Shown: positions 33,786 to 46,927 of the stretch, piece after piece | How positions within the stretch are numbered: position 1 is the stretch's first letter | How the letters are laid out: each line of letters starts with the position of its first letter | Source: Ianthella basta | Lineage: Eukaryota > Porifera > Demospongiae > Verongiida > Ianthellidae | DNA: 64,000 nt | Direction of reading: 5' to 3' | Assembly (NCBI GenBank): GCA_964019415.1 | Contig: OZ025869.1 | Location: 3,908,765 to 3,972,764, forward strand | Notes under the pieces: model-generated | The model's database searches: none | What the model saw: the letters and a program-made list of their open reading frames with translations, nothing else | Told to the model about the DNA's origin: nothing | Program-made: the position numbers and the translations under genes

Positions 33786-33822
33786 TACTTTAGATTAGTG
33801 GTGTATATTGTAACTTGCACTG

Positions 33823-34613
33823 TATATATGCATGCATGCCAGCAATCTAGCTGCTTTGTATGGTCTTCCAAAATTAAATCCAGAATCAGCAAGCAAGAAA
33901 AATGCTGGACCCTTGCAGTTTCTGCATGGTGAGCAACCAGTTTGCAATGGAGGAAGTGGGTCGGGTCTGCTATTAGTCCTATAGCTAGGAAAGAATAAAA
34001 GTTTTCTACAAAAACTACTAAAGACGTAGGGCTGGCATAAAAAGTACAGAAACAAGGACAGGCTACTACACAGTGGAACATTCACTAATGTCCCTACATG
34101 CAAGAGTGTAGTAGTAGTCTATCCTTGTTTCTGTGAAGGGTAGAATTAGTACATAGGATACGGATGTGGTGAATTGGGAGTTAGCGTTGGGATGTGGTCG
34201 CAAGCTATTATAGCTTAGGGATGTTGTAGGTTAGGGGATACATATGTTAGTAAGGGGTACGTGTGCATTGTAAGGAAGATGCTGTTGGCAAAGGGTGTAG
34301 AGTTAGGTGAAGAGTTATGACATGCTAGGTATAAGAGCAATGTGAGAGGTATAGAACACTTACAGATCCCAGGGATCCTGTTACTGCTGTAGTGCTGAAA
34401 AGCACTGTTTTCACCACATGGCAGCAAAGAATAGCACCTACCTAGGGCATGGAGGATGAATTCCTGAATGCCTGTTGATACCATGACACTCGGAGAACTT
34501 GACAAAGCCTTGAGAAATTTTCTAGGATCACCCATGGTCAATTTGCAGTATGCTCGGAAATGATTTCCATGGCAATTGAATTAACCAATGGGCACCGATG
34601 CACAAAATTGGTG
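33823..34613. other. Unit end; one weak exon candidate (unit 1)
   Basis: Matches 60880-61663. The minus strand at 34541-34446 reads MTMGDPRKFLKALSSSPSVM and IQEFILHALG, then GTAGGT, which could be an exon with its donor. The + strand at 33840-33985 reads LAALYGLPKLNPESASKKN. Neither is recognised. Confidence 0.3.
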
Positions 34614-35555
34614 CTTACTTATTCAGCTTATTAATCTTCATGGCAATATAAGTGTTTCCAGAGATGGACAGACGACGTGCAGAATTGCTGAAGAACCTTA
34701 CCAGAACAGCTACGGCTTTTTTGCACGGGCTCTAACCATCTGTTGCCATAATATTATAGGTCCAACTTCTCATTAGTGCAAGTGGGCAGAACAGCAGTGC
34801 TTTCCTGCCACACCCGATAATGAGCGAGAAGTTATCTTCCGCCCGCTAGCGACAACGGAAAGTTATGTCTATATACCCACCTGGCTAGTGCTGTGAACGT
34901 TGAAATTAACTTAAAGTGCAGTTTATTATATTTCAGGTACTGTTTGCAGTGACAGTGGCAGTGACCATGTGTTGGCTGCCTGTATCTAATGTGCCACTGG
35001 TGAGTATTACACTGTGTATCTTAATTAGGAAACACTATACAAATAGCAAACTACAAGGCAATACAAGGATATGTATACGTGCACTGTAGGTAATCGTGCT
35101 ACTCATAGCAGCCATTTGGGAAAGGTTTAGAGCAATGAAGACAAAGACAGTGAACTGGAGAGGGTGGTATGTTGTGACATAGGCAAAATGTAACCTCTCC
35201 ATCTCTCCAGAGACAGATGCTGCAGAGGGAGAGGAGATATAGGACAAGAGCATGCAGTGCTCTCTTCCCCCACCCACGGTTGCTCTTCTCCCCCCTATGC
35301 CCATGATGACACCAGGGAGACAGTTGTTTAACCTGTAACCTGTTTACCCATCAGTAGGTAGCATGAACATGTATAACTACAAACATTTAAAAACATGTTT
35401 AACAATAAACACTTAAGATGACATGCATGATCAAGGTTCATTCAACAACATCTCAAAGTAATGTATAGTCATTAAGTATTCAATATCATGTACTACTACT
35501 ATAAGTTGTCCACTGTCAATGTAATATACCACTTAAATATGGAAAAACACACATT

Positions 35556-35911
35556 GGTATTACAGTTGGTTGGGAGTCCCAAAAGGCCCTATTGAGCTGG
35601 CAATCAGTGATTCCCTTCCCCCTAACATCCTACAAAGATGGAAAGCCACAGACAGCTGTTTCGCCCTGATTGGGGCTCGTCAGTGTGGCGTACTGATGGC
35701 AGTAGGATGAATGCCACCTCCATATGTATACACATGGAAGCAGCATAAAATTAGGGGGAAGCCTCAGCCAGAAGACGGCTAAAGTTGGGGCTGTTCATCT
35801 TTGTAGGATGTTAGGGGGAAGGGAATCACTGGTTGCCAACTCAGTAGGGCCTTTGGGCCTCCCAACCAACTGTACCACCAATACTAGTGTAGTTGGTTGG
35901 TGGTGTAAACC
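35556..35911. repeat. Hammerhead-bearing inverted-repeat element (unit 2)
   Basis: Unit 2 copy of 11360-11715. Confidence 0.75.
35645..35689 (-). ncRNA. Type I hammerhead ribozyme motif (unit 2)
   Basis: Same as the unit 1 motif except for one base at 35679, which makes the core CTGACGA. That is the one position of CUGANGA free to vary, so the core remains consistent. Confidence 0.8.
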
Positions 35912-35952
35912 CAGTGATCCTTCCAAGCAACAAATCTAAAACATACTAGCAA

Positions 35953-36226
35953 AGCACCCAGAGCTTCTTTGTACAGAATGATGTCACCTGGTGGAAATGC
36001 CCAGCTGAGAGCCCTGACCTGAATCCTATTAGATAAGGTTTGGGGATCCATGAAGATTCTTCTCTGTGACAAATACAAGTGAGGAGCAGCTGAAGGAAGG
36101 TATCAGATAGTATTGGAGCAATTTCACTCCAGACATGTGCACCCATTAATTGTATTCAAAGGGACACCGGTGCATCAGGATGCTACAGAACCATCCATTG
36201 TACTGTTTGCTGATGTACATGTCACT
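35953..36226 (+). mobile_element. Tc1/mariner remnant (unit 2)
   Basis: Copy of 11757-12030 with the same SPDLNPI and VWGSMK words. Confidence 0.6.
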
Positions 36227-37555
36227 ATTTTCAACTTGCACTGCATGATTACATTACTTCACTAATTATGACTTCACTGGGTGACACTTGACCTTCTGCT
36301 GCTCACCACAGATGTTTGGATAGAGGAGAGGACCATAGACGCTCTTCACTGTATGCAACATAGAGACTAAAACAGCAAATGCCAAATTACGTCCATGTCT
36401 GAAAGCAAGCCTTGCAATCACAGCTAAACTAATACTGAAAATCATGCTATGGCAAAAATCATTACCTAGAACTCCTGCATCGCTTGTGACAGTTGGAGAA
36501 GAGAAGAACAGCTGAAGAAGTACTAAATTCAGAGCAAGACTGCACGAGTGAAATGACAAAAAGGTGCAAGGTAGCCAGAATACTGCCAATCACCATGTTT
36601 ATGAGTGACCCTATTGTTGTACTATCACTAACAGTGTGTTAAAGAAGCTGACCATGCAACAAGTCCAGTAAGTACACCTAGTTACGATAAGTTACCACTT
36701 GCACAGTGTACTGGTTAATGATAAGTTACCACATGCACTGGTTAATGATAAGTTACCACATGCACAGTGTACATAGTGAAATCAGTCCAAGGACGCCGCT
36801 AAACACAATGGGAAGCAATAAGGCTTGGGTATGGTTGCTATGTCAACCTAACTATTGAGCAAACCAAGAAAGAAGTGAACTGCCCTAACTAATATTCAAG
36901 TCACCTTGTTGTAAAGGAACATCAGAAATGAAGTACATGTCACAGTACTCAGTGGTGTAAAACTAGAGTTCATAAAGTACAGGCCTAGCATCATTTGTAG
37001 TCACAAACATCAGATTGCATGCAGTGTGCCTCTACTATACAATAGACTGATATATGCTGAAATATATGCAATCCTCGAGTGCATTGTGTGCTGGTTAGCA
37101 GTATGAAATGCCAGGACTGATTGACACTCACACACACTCAGCTATTGCAAGCCTTTGAAGGCCCGTTCAACCCTGGGCTACCCCGCCGGACCAGCAAGCT
37201 CCTCAGTCGAATTGGCAATCAGTGAGGGCAGGAACGCAACCTACAGCCTATACACAGACCAGAACAGTACCAAATTACTTTCACTCAATATTGGAAATTG
37301 TTAGAATGCTGTTTCTAGACTGAAACAAGGTAACGGTGATTGTTTTGGCTCAGGGTTTTGCTTGCCTTTTTGAGTTCTTTCGCCAGTTTGCCACCAAGGA
37401 ATGTCCTGCTGAAAGAGATGATGGCCCTTAGAGATCTTGCCAGGGATGATGACATTTTGGTACTCCAATACACTTTGGAAGAAAGGGAAAGGTGAGCAAA
37501 TGTAATAATATGAATGGCTCACTCACTCACTCATTCACTAACTCACCCACCCACT
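36227..37555. other. No clear gene (unit 2)
   Basis: Counterpart of 12031-13305 plus the CACTCACTCA tract. The 587 bp insertion is absent (empty site at 37514-37519). Confidence 0.4.
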
Positions 37556-38250
37556 ACATGATGCCAGCCATGTCCTCATGTGGGAGAGTCGGGAGCAGGG
37601 TGCAGGACAGGGGGCATTTGTATGCTCCCGCTTTCCCCACCTCGCAGCAGATGTGAGCCCCTTCATTAAAGCCGGTTCCATCATCTGTGGCTATGCCAGG
37701 GAATCACTTTCTGATGAGGAGTTTGGACGTCTCTGCCCGGAGGAGCTGGAGTATGCACTTTCAATTAATTTCAGGGGGGTGTTTCACTATAATGCCTACG
37801 AATACGATGGCCACAACATCAGGCACTATATCAACCAGGGTGACCTACGGCAGGCCCTGGACAAGTTGTTCAGCATGGCCCGAGTGGGGGGGGGGGGGAC
37901 ATTTCAATTCTCCCATGTGGAGGATGTCACTCAAGAGCACTGCAATTGCAAGTTTGCAAAGCAGCGCAACTTTGGCGCTGTCATTGTCGCCAACAAGGAG
38001 ATCAGACTTAGTTGACACACCCCAACTGAACTCCTTGCCAACTATGGCATTGAGAGCTACTAGTTGGACTTCTTTGCCCGCCACTGTGTGGATCTTGGAT
38101 TTGACCACCCGATGGTCAAGATCATTTTGTGGTTTGCCGCATCCCCCCAGAGCCACCTGCCGGGAAAACACCACCAGATCACCCTTCATGCAATTCTGGC
38201 ATCTGTCCAGGTCCCTTCTGACATTATCCCCCCATACACTCAGCCCCCCC
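37556..38250 (+). pseudogene. SET-domain protein fragment (unit 2)
   Basis: Here the G run has 13 bases, which keeps the frame open from KAGSIICGYA through FSHVEDVTQEHCNCKF to VANKEIRLS. It then stops at TGA where unit 1 has CGA (a C-to-T change at a CpG). The later TAG after GIESY is shared with unit 1. So two independent and at least one shared lesion exist. The reading of the domain is as for unit 1 and is clearer here. Confidence 0.65.
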
Positions 38251-39609
38251 CCCCCCCCCACATCCACACGTGCTGCACCCACCCATCAGCACCCACACGC
38301 TCATTGCTACTGTACTAGTGTTTTGTGCAATTAAAACATGGCGCCCTTTAGCCTATTTCGATGATATTTATGGCAATAATCAATGTATAATAAAATCCCC
38401 TAACAGGAAGAATCTTAATACCCACAAAAACAACGAAAGAAAGCATAGTGATCAATTGCGTACCTGCTAATTCAGAACATTGGCCCATCTCGGGAAGGCC
38501 CTGAAGTGCCTTGAACGTCCGCTACTTTCAAACATGGGCCCATCTGAAGTGCCTCCAACGTCTGCCATTTTGTTCGGCCTGCTGGGGTATGAATACAATT
38601 ATCCAATTGACTTGCTAGCCCTTCACCAGGGGACGCTTTTAAGGCATGCAGCAGATGCTCTGCGCGCACTGAAGGGCTGCAAACTGGTAGGTGCACTCCA
38701 TGCTAAGTGTGCACACCAATGATATAAAAGTGCACTTCCTTTGTTGACCTTTCAGTGGATTGTTGAAAGCGATTTTATGTAATTTTGGACCTCATCAACC
38801 TGCGAATTGGACATGCACTCTCCCCGAATGCAGCATGCTGTAGCCCTGATGTGCTATTTTACATCATGGCGCCACTGAATTGTGTGCAGGTGCGACCATG
38901 CCATAGTAAAAGACCTGTAAATATGCATTTGGAGCCTGTGGACGGAGCACAGCAATTTGGCCAGGAAGGGCCGCATCTTGCTGGTTTTTGCAATCTTGGC
39001 TGGAGCATGACCTGGCAAGTGTACCATGCAAGAATTGCCTATTCAAATCCCACTTTCCTTGTACAATGTTGAAGGCCAAAAACAGCAGCTTAAATATTGG
39101 GGGATAGGAGATGCTGCAAGCAGAACCTGGCATGTATGGGCATTTATATCATTTCTCCGACAGCCAAAGTTGGCACATACCAAGCCATACTGGGTGCATT
39201 ACGTCATATGGTGCATTACATCATATTCAAAGGAAAATGGCCACCAACAGCCACGAGCAAGGTACGTTTGCCTTGCATGTGCAGGGTTTTCACTCCCCCC
39301 TCCCATACACTTCACCCACCATTACTGTCATCATTATTCATTAATCATTATCGTTAATACTCATGACCTGTCACTTGTGACCTCATCAAGACTTTCCACT
39401 AGGTTGCTATATATAAAGCCCATCACTCATCTTTCTTCAGTATTGTAACTGATAAAGACTTTTGTGGTCATAACATATTACATAGATTTCCATCTATTCT
39501 CTGCTACGTGTTGCTCAATAATTCCCCTGTCCTATCGATGCCGTAGCAAAGTGCCTCTACCAAATTATTAAATTAGTTAAGCATATCTTGTTGTTTGGGT
39601 GGAGTGAGA
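38251..39609. other. No clear gene (unit 2)
   Basis: Counterpart of 14621-15979; begins with a run of about 16 C. Confidence 0.4.
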
Positions 39610-39895
39610 GAGCGGGGGTCATTAAGAAGCAGTTTGTTGTACTACTTTAAAGTAGACCTCGGAGAATAAGTAGGCTACCTGCAGGAGATCTTCCCTGTCG
39701 GCTGCTATGTGTGTACTGATTGTGCGAACATCGTCAAGGAGTATCCAAGACTGAGGGAGAGATGGCAGTATGCGGAGAACCTCCTCCGAAGTTAAGCCGT
39801 GGTGCACGTTTACCTACACGAGCAAGGCCTGCTATACCCTTGGCAATGTCCACTCCTAAGCGACCAAGGTTGGAAGCGCAAGATCAACCAATCAC
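39610..39895 (+). pseudogene. CYVCTDC-motif exon (unit 2)
   Basis: Copy of 15980-16265, with an added stop in the first part (GAATAAGTAGG against GAAGAAGTAGG). Confidence 0.45.
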
Positions 39896-40312
39896 CAATA
39901 GCTGTACTGGCTATAATAATTATAGTTGCTGTAGCAGAAGTAGTAGTTGTAGTAGCTAGCTGTAGTAGCAGTAGTAGCAGTAGCATGCAGTAGACCTTGT
40001 AAATGGAGTAGATGGAGTAGACCCTGTAGATTGAGTAGATGCAGTAGACCCTAGTATCTGGATGGGTAGAGTCTAGACTGGGTATAGACACAGCTAGCTA
40101 GATGGGGCAGATCCTGGATCAGGATGTGTACTGGAGTCTATAGCCTACACATCATGCATGTGCATCACATGCAGGGCCTTGCACACAACGACACACACAG
40201 GGCAGCCGTAACTACATGGAGTACTATCTAGCTAGTGGGTTAGCCTAGGGTTCACCTTGCAAGGCTACAGGGATGCTGCAACTGGTTCTCCTGGTCTATA
40301 ATCTATCATGCT
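39896..40312. repeat. Repeat R1 (unit 2)
   Basis: Third copy of the block, nearly identical to 16266-16682. Confidence 0.9.
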
Positions 40313-40679
40313 ATCATCTATGATCAGTCTGGTCATTTTCATTTTCATTGTCCTCGTGGGGTGGAGGGGCTGAGCCACCATCATTGAACATGCTGGCCTA
40401 AAATCGCACTGTCTTTTCTATTGGAGGCCATTTTAATTGTGCCATCTTTGGTTTGTTTTCAAAATGGCTTTTGTGTGTGCAAAGTGTGTTTTCTCCCTCG
40501 TCCATCACAGGTGTACGCAGGAAGTCCTTTGAGTTGCTTTACTTGTATCCCAATTTATAGCGCAGTAGCGCAAGTGCAAGTGGAGCAGACCCTGAGTGAC
40601 AGCCATACGTTTTTGGTTTACGAAGGGCAAAGTGTTAGCAAAAATGGCGGTCTGTCTCATGAAACATAAAATTCTGTTC
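40313..40679. other. No gene seen (unit 2)
   Basis: Counterpart of 16683-17049. Confidence 0.45.
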
Positions 40680-41844
40680 AAAACTGAGCATGAAAAAAAT
40701 GTCATAGTATGATAATAATATTATAGTGCAGTGGCGATTAATAACAGGTAAGTTAGTCAGTACTTCCACCGTCAGTACTTCCAAGGTCTGATGACTTGCA
40801 AGCACCATTATAGATTAATTGCTGCAATGGTTTCTGCTGCCTGTATAGACTGGATTTTAGCTGCTATTGAGTGCACATTCCTAGCACACAAAGCATCTTG
40901 CAATCTTGTATCTTTCAATGTACACTCAGCTTCCTTTGCCACTGCATTAAATAGAGGCAACACTTCTTGTGCGTGTGTTGCTACTTTTAGTATCTGTCCC
41001 AGTGCAAAGTTTTCTACCACTGTTCACATGCCAGTCTACACCTTCTCTTGGCAATCAAGAGCAAACCTATTACTGGATGAAATGTCCACATGTTGTAGTT
41101 CACTGTAGTTTCTCTTTCTAGATGCAGCAGGACTGAGCACCATTCTTGCCCTATTTGGGTTCTTACAACCTTTACACTTGCAGTCTGCCTTACAGCTGTC
41201 TCCACCCCACAAGCAGGGGCATCTACACTTGTACTTGGTGCTTTTGCTAATAGCTGTGCAAGAAATTACATTGTCTTCCTTTTATTTACTCCACAGCGAC
41301 AGAAGCTGACTGGTGATTCCTTCCGCTTTTCTGCTTTTGTTACCCCGTCATAGTGCCCTGCGCCAGCACCACTGTAAGCTATGTATAGATTGATGATATC
41401 TAGTATAATTTTGGAGCATCTTTGAGGCAAAAACATCATGACAGGTTCATGGCGAAAAGAGGTGAGCACACAGAGCATCATTGATAATGCATTTGCCATG
41501 GCTGGTGCCATTAACTCACCAAAGTTGCTGTCATAGTACCTGTTGCTTTCAAAGTTTCGAGCTTCAACAGTGTAATCCTGTGTCGATTCAATGAAGTCCT
41601 CATATAAGCTTCTCCTTTCCCCCAGCCATTCTTCCACTAGCAAATGCCTCAAGATACCAACTTTGTTGTCAGGTGATTATGTAATGTCATAACCCACACT
41701 ACTCAGCAGTGAACCAAAGTTGAGATTGCATTTCATGGCCTCCTCTATTGCTTGCAGACGGAATGAAAGAAGCAGTTACCATCACCTGGGACAGGAGATG
41801 CTGCAAAGCCTAGCGAGAATAAGTTGCTGGTGAGAGTGTCTCTG
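40680..41844 (-). mobile_element. OTU-protease transposon relic (unit 2)
   Basis: Copy of 17050-18334 without the poly-A insertion (empty site near 41721). The GHYD-containing frame 41652-41266 is open as in unit 1. Confidence 0.7.
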
Positions 41845-42220
41845 GACCAGCACCGGCAACCTCCAGATCTTTAGCCGACCCTTTAGCAGCCGGGTCACTG
41901 GTCACCGCCAACAACCACTGATCCATTCCCTCCTTATATACCAATGTTCTTATATACCAATGTCCCCCTTCTTTCCTTACCATGTGTAGTTCCGAACGTT
42001 GTCTTTCATTCGCGTCACCATGGTACATAGACCATCTTAATTAGCATTTCCGAGTGTCACTGATTAGTCAGTGCCCAGTGTGGGAGTTTCAAAGGAGGCT
42101 CTGGATAGAGCCCGCCCACATTGGCATATGAGGAGGGAATGGATTAGTGGTTGTAGGTGGTGACCAGTGACCCGGCTGCTAAAGGGTCAGCTAAAGATCT
42201 GGAGGTTCCCGGTGCTGGTC
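41845..42220. mobile_element. 375 bp MITE (unit 2)
   Basis: Copy of 18335-18709. The right arm keeps AGATCT, as in the left arm; unit 1 has lost two bases there. Confidence 0.85.
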
Positions 42221-42504
42221 TGGTTCACTGCCATTTTTCCCTTCCCCCTTCTTTCCTTACCATGTGTAGTTCCGAATGTTGTCTTTCTATCTCTTTCCGA
42301 CACCATCTTCTTTCATGTACACCTTCAGGCTTTAGCCACATATCTAAAATGGGTCTTCAAACATTCACAGAGCTCGAACGCGTGACGTCACATTTGTCGC
42401 GGAAACAACAATCTAAACCTCTCTATTATTATCCACATATATAAGTCAGCATATACACTACAGGCATGCATTTGCTTGCACATATGCCTATTGTGCATGT
42501 GTTT

Positions 42505-42705
<201 letters not shown>

Positions 42706-43676
42706 TGCATGAGTGCATGTGTGATGTCAATATGTACCTATTTTGCACCATACTCACCAGGTAGTCAGCAGTGTAGTGGGCAACAATGGATCCATGTGGT
42801 CGGATCCAAACACACTGGCTGGCCTTGCATGGTGGCATAGGCAATATCGTAAATCAAGTTTGACTGTGAGGTGTATGAGTGCACATCAGTGTGAGTGTGT
42901 GTGCGTGTGTGTGTGTACGGGCCTGTGTGTGTGCACTTCTGGAAGGAACACCTGAAGGCAGAGCATTGCAGTGGAGTGCATTGTATTGTATTCATGCAAT
43001 CTTTCACCACAATGTAACAGGTTAAGGACAGAGTCATTGAGTCAACAGCTTCAAGAATGGATTGTTCTCAGTGTCATTCTTGAACAAGACGCACTTGTGA
43101 TGGATTGACATGATTTGATACGCTTCCTTACATTAACAGCAAACTGTGTACTGTTTCACATGTACTGTGTAATGTTTCCGTGAAGTGACAGATTAACAGA
43201 TCTTTGACAGCTTGTTATGGTTAGAACCAGTCAAACCAGTTACACCAGTTATAACTCTGATCTGTGTATATATAGGATCACTATTGTAGTTTGTGGGCTG
43301 GCAGATTCATCTGTCAGGACTGGACTAGTGGTTGCTCCATTCTCGGGTGTTTCCAATGTATGTACTTGCTGTTGCAATTTGGATGATTTATATCTTGCTG
43401 GTCACAGTTGGTGACCTACAGGATTCACTTTTAAATGAGTGGCTCTAGGGAGGATGGAAGTAGTCCAAACGGGTGTTGATAACATCACTGAGGATGCTCC
43501 TCAGCAATCCATCGAAGGAGCTGAGCTGAGGCGAGGCAAAACAAGAGGATGAGGCAGTGGTTATCCAGTGCCACACAATGGGCAGTGGTTATCCAGTGCC
43601 ACACAATGGGCAGTGGCTTATAGTGCCACATAATTGGCTTGTTTGCATGTGTGTATCTAGCTTTGATTATCCCCAA
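42706..43676. other. No gene seen (unit 2)
   Basis: Counterpart of 19547-20732, with deletions near 43357 and 43462. Confidence 0.45.
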
Positions 43677-44117
43677 CCTGGAGCCATTTGTTTAGAGCAG
43701 CCTCTTTGGAAAGATTCATCTTCTCTGCAATCATTAGCAAAACAGATGGATACAAGACAGCCATGGTTTTGCTGTCATGATATCTACGCATCTCGTTTGG
43801 CTCTTCATCCCATGAGAGATGCAAAAGGTAGTGACTAAGTTCAGTGATTACATGACCCTGCTTGTTAAAGAAAGGTTGTGAACCATACCATTTGGTACCT
43901 TTGTGGAAAATTTCATGTATAACTCTGAATCCAGCTCGGGCGACATTACCCTTAGGAATTCCTGTAAAAACCCTAAATCGTCTCCAAAAGTGTCTCCATC
44001 TACTTCCTCTTGTAGTTGTACCATGTAGGACTGGTATTGCCGGCAACCTATTCCCCAATCTTGTGCATAATATGATGCCGAGAATGCAGGAGAAACATAG
44101 GAAATCTGTCTCTACCG
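43677..44117 (-). CDS. Exon-like open frame, unrecognised protein (unit 2)
   Basis: Extends the unit 1 frame: LCTRLGNRLPAIPVLHGTTT, SRWRHFWRRFRVFTGIPKG and on to SKEAALNKWLQ, about 145 open codons. Upstream it is cut by the element at 44118, which supplies the first residues of the longer open frame (up to 44184). Basic N-terminal part, amphipathic C-terminal part; no family recognised. Unit 1 lost the upstream part at 21058. Confidence 0.4.
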
Positions 44118-44608
44118 AGCTCAAGTATAATACACTAGCAGGGCGCCTGCCTTTGCCAGGCTTCAGTTTCAGCGAGCTGCACAACAGCGAGTCAGGCCCA
44201 GGCTAATTCGAGGAATCTGCGCTGTTTGCAACAGAGGGTATCTGCTATAATGACGGCCAAGTTTAAATTTGATCATTGGACCACAGTGAATCAAACTGCC
44301 AATAACCGGAAGTCAATGAGCAGCCATGAGTGAGTTGGCGCGTAACCGCAGATGACACCTTTTGGCATCATATTTGATTGCGCGAATTTTGAGCATTATC
44401 TCAGCCGAGGAGCCTCCAAACGGAACGTTGCTTTCAGTGTACCCACGCCAGTGCCAGAGCTTTCTGGCAATGCCCTCACCTGGTCTCCAGGTTGTGCCTG
44501 TTGCGCACAAGCTGCTTCCGAAGAGTCCGCAAATTTTTCAGGCGTCTTCATCGACTTGCACTGTTAACGCAGTGAAAGTGACTATTACTATGAATACTTC
44601 AAATAAAC
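44118..44608. mobile_element. TIR element, internally deleted copy
   Basis: Matches both ends of the longer copy at 50229-51079 but lacks roughly the 50640-51055 interior and differs in part of the middle. Starts GCTCAAGTATAATACACTAG. Confidence 0.8.
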
Positions 44609-44847
44609 CTAAATTCAATGAACAATCAGCCATAGTCATTAATAATTCAAAACTGAGCATGAATAAAAAATGTCATAGTATCATAATAATATAGTGCAGT
44701 GGCAATTAATAACAGGTAAGTTAGTCAGTACTTCCACCGTCAGTACTTCCAAGATCTGATGACTGTTGCCAGCACCAGTATAGATTACTTGCTGCAATGA
44801 TTTCTGCTGCCTGTATAGACTGAATTTTAGCTGCTATTGAGTGCAGG
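44609..44847 (-). mobile_element. End fragment of the OTU transposon
   Basis: Matches 5870-6110 and 17055-17250 (TTCAAAACTGAGCATG to TTTTAGCTGCTATTGAGTGCA). Confidence 0.75.
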
Positions 44848-45093
44848 TTTGGGAAGTACATCGTATTAAAACGTGCTGTATGGCAGCTGGGTATGTACCT
44901 AAAAGACAGATAAACACAAATTTCAGATTCCGGATTGGATTCGTTTTGTACCACGACACAAACAATAAATGAAATGATAATACAGAAACACAACATGATA
45001 AACATGAAAAGTACAAATGATATACAATAAATGAAGGGAAGAACGGTGTATGGGTTAGTTAGTTAGTGAAATAATTAAAATAGTTGCTTTATC
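44848..45093. other. No gene seen (unit 2)
   Basis: Counterpart of 22069-22307. Confidence 0.4.
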
Positions 45094-45803
45094 TTATCTT
45101 GTATCTGCTTTGCAGTTCTTCCAATTTTGTGCTTCTGTAAGAACTCCTGTTTGTATGTCTCGCTCCTCCAGAAAGGAGCGTTTGGCCACCACCTCCTCTT
45201 CACTAAATGGCTTGCGTTTGCATTTCAGTGCAGGGGCTTGTGCTTTGGATGACTTGGTAGGCCCTAAGGTGGTCACTTTAAGCTGTGAGTGTAGTAACTG
45301 TGGACAGGATAGGGCCTATAAGGCCATACAACTGTGCATGCAGTGCTATAATGGATTTAGGTAGACAATGACCTACTCATTGGCTGTCTTGAAAGAATGT
45401 TGCATAAGGGGGTTGCAACATGCCTCCCCTCATTATCATCTCTGCTTGCCCAGCCACTGATGTTGCGATGACTTTCCTGTTTGCTGTTGGGTTGGAGCTG
45501 CTGGCAGTCCAGCCCCTGTGGCAATTTGCGCCAGGTCAGCAACAAGATTTGCGCACTTGGTCCCTTGGTCCCAGTTATGGTTGCAAACAGGAAGCCAGAA
45601 CCCTCCGTGTAGCCAATTTTGGGCCTCACAATATCTCGGTAGGTTAAGAACCACCGGAGCACCTCCTCCTGCAGCACAACCTCTGCACCGCCATATGTGA
45701 GGGCAGTCTTATGTTTGGTAGTGCAGAGGAAGCCTACTTGCCCTCCTCCAGCTTCCACGCTGACTACCCAACTTGCCTCCTCTACAGTTGTGTTCGTTAG
45801 CAC
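45094..45803 (-). CDS. Gene with HKTALTYG motif (unit 2)
   Basis: Exon A 45803-45357 and exon B 45290-45094, minus strand. An in-frame 9 bp repeat (CTTGGTCCC) and small in-frame changes near the exon B end are the main differences from unit 1. The first exon runs to a different C-terminal end (QPMSRSLST). Function unknown, possibly recombinase-like. Confidence 0.35.
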
Positions 45804-46170
45804 TGGTGCCTATTCCTCCTGCAGATGAATAAAACAATGAATGCACTAGTTGTCACAAAACATTTGGATTAGAGTTAGGTTAAGTTCAAGCTACGGTAAG
45901 TTCAATTTGGGTTAGGGTTAGGGCAACCGACTCTCAGTCACCCTTCATTACCATTCCAACCATGCACCATCAGTAACCCTTGCCATTAGGGACTAGGGAA
46001 ACTACTCTCAAATGTCTCTTATGTCACTTCATCCTAAGCTAACCTAGCTGCCCTGACAGACACCACTATCTCTCAACTGTCCCTTGTATCATTCACTCAA
46101 CCACACACTCTCCTCGACCACCCACTCATCACATACCCAACCACTCACAACTCAGTCATCTACTCTCCCA
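45804..46170. other. No gene seen (unit 2)
   Basis: Counterpart of 23047-23408, including the short TTAGGG words at 45910. Confidence 0.45.
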
Positions 46171-46781
46171 GTCTGCCCTTGCCTCACGCACACACACACA
46201 CATGATCTCTAACCATTATTGTACATAGCCTTCAACCATTCACTTGCGTGTCTACACATGCAAGCATGCCCCAGTCCCCATCCCAGAACATGCACATGAA
46301 ATTCTGAACAAGCACTTTGACAACCCATGTATATCTCTAATGATGCACACTAACTCTTTAGTGCCCAATGACACCTAAAGGTGTCATAAGGTATCATAGA
46401 CGGATGAGCACAATACGAGCCACTTTTCTCCTGCTACAAAAGCCCACCAGGTGCACCCTTTTCAGAGTAGACGTATCAGTAGCAAAGCTTTTGCTTGGCG
46501 AACCAACCTAGACTTCTGAGGCAGATGAGACACCTAGTGAATTGGCAAGCCTGAGGTGAGAGTATGTCAAGGGAATAAACACCTCAGAAACACAACATAG
46601 TCAGCGGTTGTTTATAGTGACATATAAGAAAACACCTGTGTCTCCAAAAGAAGAGATGAGTGACACTGTGCCAGTGAGTTTCATGACTTAATTCTTACTG
46701 TATCTCAAATACACGAGCAATTTAATGGCAATTAATATAGTAATATGAAGGAAAATATGCTCTTTAAATTGCATTATACAG
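46171..46781. other. No gene seen
   Basis: Noncoding start of the unit-2-only block. Confidence 0.4.
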
Positions 46782-46927
46782 GGAGAGAAGGAACTCGATG
46801 CAGACATGCAAATGGAAGAAGAGAAAGCAATGCCAAGTAAAGAAGAGGATAAGGAGAATAAAGAGAATGATGACAAGGAGTGTAAGGGGAAGGGGACCAG
46901 AAGAGACAAGGGCTGGGACTGCCCAGA
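46782..46927 (+). CDS. Acidic/basic charged exon, unknown gene
   Basis: Acceptor ACAG at 46778-46781 and donor GTAAGT at 46928 bound an open frame reading EKELDADMQMEEEKAMPSK, then EEDKENKENDDKECKGKGTR and ending DKGWDCPE. Low-complexity charged sequence, probably disordered. A second short exon candidate (GEPGQRQQAKTQ) lies at 47033-47077 before another GTAAGT. No domain recognised. Confidence 0.4.

Larger units (their letters stand above)
31833..33822. mobile_element. 2 kb foldback element, unit 1 only
   Basis: Unit 2 (60865-60890) has an uninterrupted (AT)n between CTCACGCA and GCATGCATGCC; unit 1 carries about 1.99 kb inside the same (AT)n. Near both ends lies CAGTGCAAGTTACAATAT, inverted relative to each other. 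Parts in order: a 1.04 kb palindrome, a 180 bp CCACC-rich stretch, three 125-130 bp tandem repeats and a (TTATA)n array. There is no coding capacity. Confidence 0.8.
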
